18,615 nucleotides of DNA from CAZLYK01 sp964563495 (GTDB lineage: Bacteria; Acidobacteriota; Blastocatellia; RBC074). Of this stretch, positions 14,643-18,615 are shown in pieces. The stretch is taken from positions 1 to 18,615 of the forward strand of contig CAZLYK010000107.1 in the NCBI GenBank assembly GCA_964563495.1. Direction: 5' to 3'. A program made the translations under genes and the position numbers. Below the pieces are notes generated by a model, which saw only the letters and a program-made list of their open reading frames with translations, had not been told where the DNA came from and searched no databases. Each line of letters starts with the position of its first letter. Position 1 is the first letter of the stretch.

Positions 14643-17600
14643 ATGTTCAATCTGTTCCCAGCGAAGCGGTTTTTTCGTGTGAATCCAACCGGCGTTCGTT
14701 TTCGGCGTACTTTGGTGATGGCGATCGTCTTGCCGCTCTTGCTGTTCGGAATCCGGGAACCGCTTTCCCAGGCGCGAACACTCCAGGTCAAGGAAAGACC
14801 TATCGTTTATGGCGCGCCGATCGAGCAGGCATTGGAAGGGCGGCAGGTTCATACCTACCAGCTCGATTTGAACGAAGGGCAGTATGTTCGCATCATCGTC
14901 GAACAGCGAGGAGTGGATGTGGTCGTCGCGCTCCGAAGCGCCGACGGTGCCCTGATTTATGAAGTGGACAGCCCTAACGGGACGGCCGGCACGGAGGAAA
15001 TTCCCTATGTCGTCAAGCGGTCGGGCCGGTATCTGGTCACAGTCGCTTCCTTTGATGAAAAAGCGCCGGTTGGGAAGTACGAGATCCGGCTCAGCGAACT
15101 GCGGTCTGCGACCGAGCAGGATGAATATCTAAGCGCCGGAGAAAGAGCCGAGGCCGAAGCGGATCGGCTGTATCGACGACGTGACGCCACGCTCTTACGC
15201 CAGGCGCAGGGTAAATCTGAAGAAGCTGCCAGAGCCTGGCGGTTGGCAGGAAAACCAGGCAAAGAAGCTGATGCAATCTATCTAATTGCTTTTATTTATG
15301 AATCCCTTGGAGAACCGGAGAAAGGGTTGGAGTTTCTCGAACGGGCATTGCCGTTGTATCGCGAAGCGCAGGACACGGTAGGAATGGCCAAAACTATTGG
15401 CGCACTCGGCGTTTCCTGGTCCAACCGCGGCGAACATCAAAAAGCGCTGGGCTACTTGTACGAAGTCAGATCCTTATTGAAAGACACCGGGAATATATTA
15501 AACCTGGCGCCTACTCTCAGCAGTATTGCCACGATACTTTCTATTCTGGGTGAAACACAAAAGGCGTTTCAGACCTATGAAGAGGCCCTTGATCTGCTCC
15601 GGACGGGCATCGCAACCACGAAGGACGAGGCGATTCGCAATACGCTGCGGATCACTGAAGCGCAGCTCCTGGGAAATGTGTGCGTCGCGCGGGGCAGAAC
15701 CGGCGAGTGGCAGCAGGCACTCGACGCCTGCAATCAGGCCTTGCCGGTGCTGCGCGAATTGAAAGAGGCGCGCTTGGAAGGAATGTATTTGAACCGGGCC
15801 GCCTCGGCGCTAACTTCGATCGGCGAACTGGAACGCGCCATGAAGATGAACCTCGAATCCCTGCGATTGCTCGAGCAGGTCGGCGACCGCCGAAATCAGG
15901 CGATTACGCTCAATGACATCGGCCTGATCTATTATGACGAAGCCAATTATGCGAAAGCGGTTGAATATTACAATCAATCGATTCGCCTGGCGAAAGAAGC
16001 GGGTAACCCGGGCGGGCAGGCCGTGACGTTCAGAAACCTCGGCGCAGTACACGCAGCTCTTGGCGAACCTGAAAAATCCAAAGAGTATTTAGAGCAGGCC
16101 CTGGAACTGTTCCGGACGGTGGGCGACCGGCAAGGGGAAGCCAATACGCTGATAGCGCTAGGAAATCTGACGGCGAGGCTTGGGAACTCTCGCCGCGCCG
16201 CCGAAACATTTCAAGAGGCGCTGCAATTGAGCCGAGCGATTCGAATGGCGCCCCAGGAAGCAAACGCCCTACTCTTTTTGGCCCGGACCAGCCGCGAATT
16301 GGGAGACCTGAATCAGGCGTTAACTTACGGCGAAGAGGGATTGCGGCTGACCGAATCGCTGCGAACCAATGTGATCAGTCGCGATCAGCGATCCGCCTTC
16401 TTTTCTACGGTTCAGGATCGATACGACTCGCATATCGAAACCTTGATGCAATTGCATCGGCAACGCCCGAACGACGGTTTTGCTCAAAAGGCCCTGGACC
16501 TCAGCGAAAGGGCGCGCGCTAGAGGCCTCCTCGAATTGCTGGCTGAATCCAACGCCAATATTCAATCCGGCCTCAACCCCGTTCTGTTAGCAAAGGAGCG
16601 GGCACTGCGACAACAACTCAACTCCAAAGCGGAGGCGCAAACAAGATTTCTAAGCCGCAAACAAACCGAGGCGAAGGCGGAGCCGATTGCCCGCGAAATC
16701 AATGAACTGACTGTGCAATTAAAAGATGTCGAGGCGGAAATCCGCCGGAGCAGTCCGCGATACGCCTCGCTAGTTCTTCCCGAACCGCTCAAGACCGGAG
16801 AGATCCAAAAAGAACTGCTGGATGATCAGACTCTGTTGCTGGAATACGCCCTCGGGGAAAAAGCAAGCTATCTGTGGGTTCTTTCACCTACGACGATTTC
16901 CGCCTACCAACTCCCGCCACGGAAAGAGATCGAAACCGCCGCGAAAAAAGTCTATGAACTGATCACGGCCCGGCAGTCCTCCGCGGCCAATTCGCTGCAA
17001 GAGATCCAAGCGGCCGATGAGCAATTTCCCGGCGAAGCGACCCGCCTGAGCAAGCTGCTGCTCGGCCCGGCGGCGTCGCAACTGGAAAACAAACGCCTGT
17101 TAGTCGTGGGTTCGGGCATTCTGGAATATCTGCCCTTTGGCCTGTTGTCGTCTCCCGGCGCTTCAGTCCCTTTAATTGCGGAGCACGAAATCATCACGCT
17201 CCCGTCGGCTTCCGCACTCGGCGCGCTTCGACGCGAGATGACGAGAAAGGCCCCCGCGGCTGAGGCGGCTGCCGTCTTTGCCGACCCGGTTTTCACAGCG
17301 GATGATCCTCGGATCGCGGCGGCGAAGAAATCTTCCGCAAATGGATCGAGTTCCGACGTCGCGATTGCCAATGGCGGGCAGGGCTCGATGCTCGATCGGA
17401 CGATGCGGGATTTCAATTTCGCCGCAGGCGGACGGCTGTCGCGCCTCACCTTTTCGCGCCGCGAAGCGGAAGCGCTGCTCTCATATGCTCCCGGGACCGC
17501 CAATCTCAAAGCCATGAGCTTCGAAGCCAACCGGCAGAGGGCCACGAGCGCGGATCTGGGCCGCTATCGCATTTTGCATTTCGCCACGCACGGCCTGCTC

Positions 17601-18014
17601 AACAGCGAACACCCGGAACTCTCCGGCCTGGTCCTCTCGTTGGTCGATTCGACAGGCAAGTCGCAGGACGGCTTTTTGCGATTACACGATATTTACGATT
17701 TGAAGCTGAACGCGGAGGTGGTCGTTCTGAGCGCCTGCCAAACAGGCCTCGGGAAACAGGTTCGCGGCGAAGGCCTCGTCGGTTTGACGCGCGGATTCAT
17801 GTACGCGGGCGCCCCCCGCATCGTCGCCAGCTTGTGGCAGGTCAATGACGTCGCGACCGCTGAACTGATGAAACATTTCTATCACGGCCTTTTCAAGGAG
17901 GGTCTTCGACCTGCCGCCGCCCTGCGCTCCGCGCAACTTGAATTGATGAAACAAAAACGCTGGGCCTCGCCTTATTACTGGGCGCCGTTTGTCTTGCAAG
18001 GAGAGTGGAAGTGA
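14643..18014 (+). CDS. Secreted TPR-CHAT protein (caspase-like HetF/separase-type protease)
   Basis: 1123 residues. A signal peptide or anchor (hydrophobic 24-36, possible cleavage after SQA near 45) is followed by a beta-sandwich domain at 55-152 of the PPC type (GRQVHTYQLDLNEGQYVRI...SGRYLVTVASF). About ten tetratricopeptide repeats span roughly 160-600 (NDIGLIYYDEANYAKAVEYY, EANTLIALGNLTARLGNSRR). A helical coiled-coil linker covers 600-725. The C-terminal CHAT domain (about 735-1123) contains the catalytic His in LHFATHG (H983) and the Cys in LSACQTGLG (C1032), followed by GLTRGFMYAGAPRIVASLW. Both dyad residues are intact, so a cysteine protease activity is likely. The TPRs probably select a partner or substrate. 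GGAGG just before the ATG fixes the start. It ends a run of genes for exported proteins, 64 nt after the remnant, so its substrates or activators may be those proteins. No CRISPR or gasdermin-like partner is present. Export is inferred from the N terminus alone. Confidence 0.9.
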   Translation: MFNLFPAKRFFRVNPTGVRFRRTLVMAIVLPLLLFGIREPLSQARTLQVKERPIVYGAPIEQALEGRQVHTYQLDLNEGQYVRIIVEQRGVDVVVALRSADGALIYEVDSPNGTAGTEEIPYVVKRSGRYLVTVASFDEKAPVGKYEIRLSELRSATEQDEYLSAGERAEAEADRLYRRRDATLLRQAQGKSEEAARAWRLAGKPGKEADAIYLIAFIYESLGEPEKGLEFLERALPLYREAQDTVGMAKTIGALGVSWSNRGEHQKALGYLYEVRSLLKDTGNILNLAPTLSSIATILSILGETQKAFQTYEEALDLLRTGIATTKDEAIRNTLRITEAQLLGNVCVARGRTGEWQQALDACNQALPVLRELKEARLEGMYLNRAASALTSIGELERAMKMNLESLRLLEQVGDRRNQAITLNDIGLIYYDEANYAKAVEYYNQSIRLAKEAGNPGGQAVTFRNLGAVHAALGEPEKSKEYLEQALELFRTVGDRQGEANTLIALGNLTARLGNSRRAAETFQEALQLSRAIRMAPQEANALLFLARTSRELGDLNQALTYGEEGLRLTESLRTNVISRDQRSAFFSTVQDRYDSHIETLMQLHRQRPNDGFAQKALDLSERARARGLLELLAESNANIQSGLNPVLLAKERALRQQLNSKAEAQTRFLSRKQTEAKAEPIAREINELTVQLKDVEAEIRRSSPRYASLVLPEPLKTGEIQKELLDDQTLLLEYALGEKASYLWVLSPTTISAYQLPPRKEIETAAKKVYELITARQSSAANSLQEIQAADEQFPGEATRLSKLLLGPAASQLENKRLLVVGSGILEYLPFGLLSSPGASVPLIAEHEIITLPSASALGALRREMTRKAPAAEAAAVFADPVFTADDPRIAAAKKSSANGSSSDVAIANGGQGSMLDRTMRDFNFAAGGRLSRLTFSRREAEALLSYAPGTANLKAMSFEANRQRATSADLGRYRILHFATHGLLNSEHPELSGLVLSLVDSTGKSQDGFLRLHDIYDLKLNAEVVVLSACQTGLGKQVRGEGLVGLTRGFMYAGAPRIVASLWQVNDVATAELMKHFYHGLFKEGLRPAAALRSAQLELMKQKRWASPYYWAPFVLQGEWK

Positions 18015-18218
18015 GGGAAGAGTCAGGAGAAGTCTTGAGAAGTTGAGATAAGAATTAATTGAAAAACGATTGGGCTTAAGCGAGTTTTCTGTTCTGTTGA
18101 TACTGGCCCAGCAGGAGGGAAGCTGTGATCAGCGATCCTCGTCTTTTCCCTTCGCAGCGTCCCCCGCCAAATGCTAAACTCCGCTCGCTAATCTTAGTCA
18201 GAGAGGCTCTTTTTCCTG

Positions 18219-18615
<397 letters not shown>

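Noticed and set aside
14643..18014. CRISPR-associated TPR-CHAT (craspase) component
   Set aside because: There is no CRISPR array or Cas effector in the window, and the protein has an export-type N terminus and PPC-like domain.

Overview
The window looks like a chromosomal, accessory stretch from a soil-type Acidobacteriota, probably class Blastocatellia. This is inferred from gene style: a Ser/Thr kinase opening with the GQGGMGEVYRA glycine loop, a remnant kinase tail of PD40/TolB-like repeats, an ECF-type sigma factor with a separate membrane anti-sigma-like partner, a secreted TPR-CHAT protein and an abundance of secreted proteins. No rRNA, tRNA, CRISPR array or intact mobile element was seen.

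Left part (1-5068, all minus strand): the 5'-proximal part of a secreted sulfatase runs off the left edge. Next comes a short frameshifted fragment of a two-component-regulator propeller (Reg_prop) protein. Then follows a probable two-gene operon transcribed right to left: a ScsC/DsbA-like disulfide oxidoreductase (4241-5068) and, 85 nt downstream, a 795-residue secreted protein with hemopexin-like repeats and a 24-cysteine C-terminal part (1768-4155). The pairing suggests that the oxidoreductase folds the Cys-rich protein.

Middle part (5069-6284, about 1.2 kb with no intact gene): a decayed region. It holds the transmembrane and PD40 tail of a Ser/Thr kinase in three reading frames (5327-5892) and a 36-codon scrap of an integrase-core transposase on the minus strand (6045-6155). 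The scrap's similarity stops at the edge of a 38-bp palindrome that could act as a minus-strand terminator. I see nothing coding in 5069-5326 or 6156-6284.

Right part (6285-18615, all plus strand): a sigma factor and an anti-sigma-like membrane protein end at a clear intrinsic terminator (8116-8144). A long co-directional run of genes for exported proteins follows, with gaps of only 41-83 nt: a parallel beta-helix protein, a tail-fibre-like protein with a chaperone-like C terminus, two tandem paralogues joining a short beta-helix-like N terminus to a DUF4185-like domain, the wreck of a further beta-helix-like gene, and a large secreted TPR-CHAT protein. The window ends inside a Ser/Thr protein kinase. 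The 8239-18014 set is a plausible cell-surface system with adhesive or glycan-binding parts and a caspase-like protease. That reading rests on synteny and domain content only.
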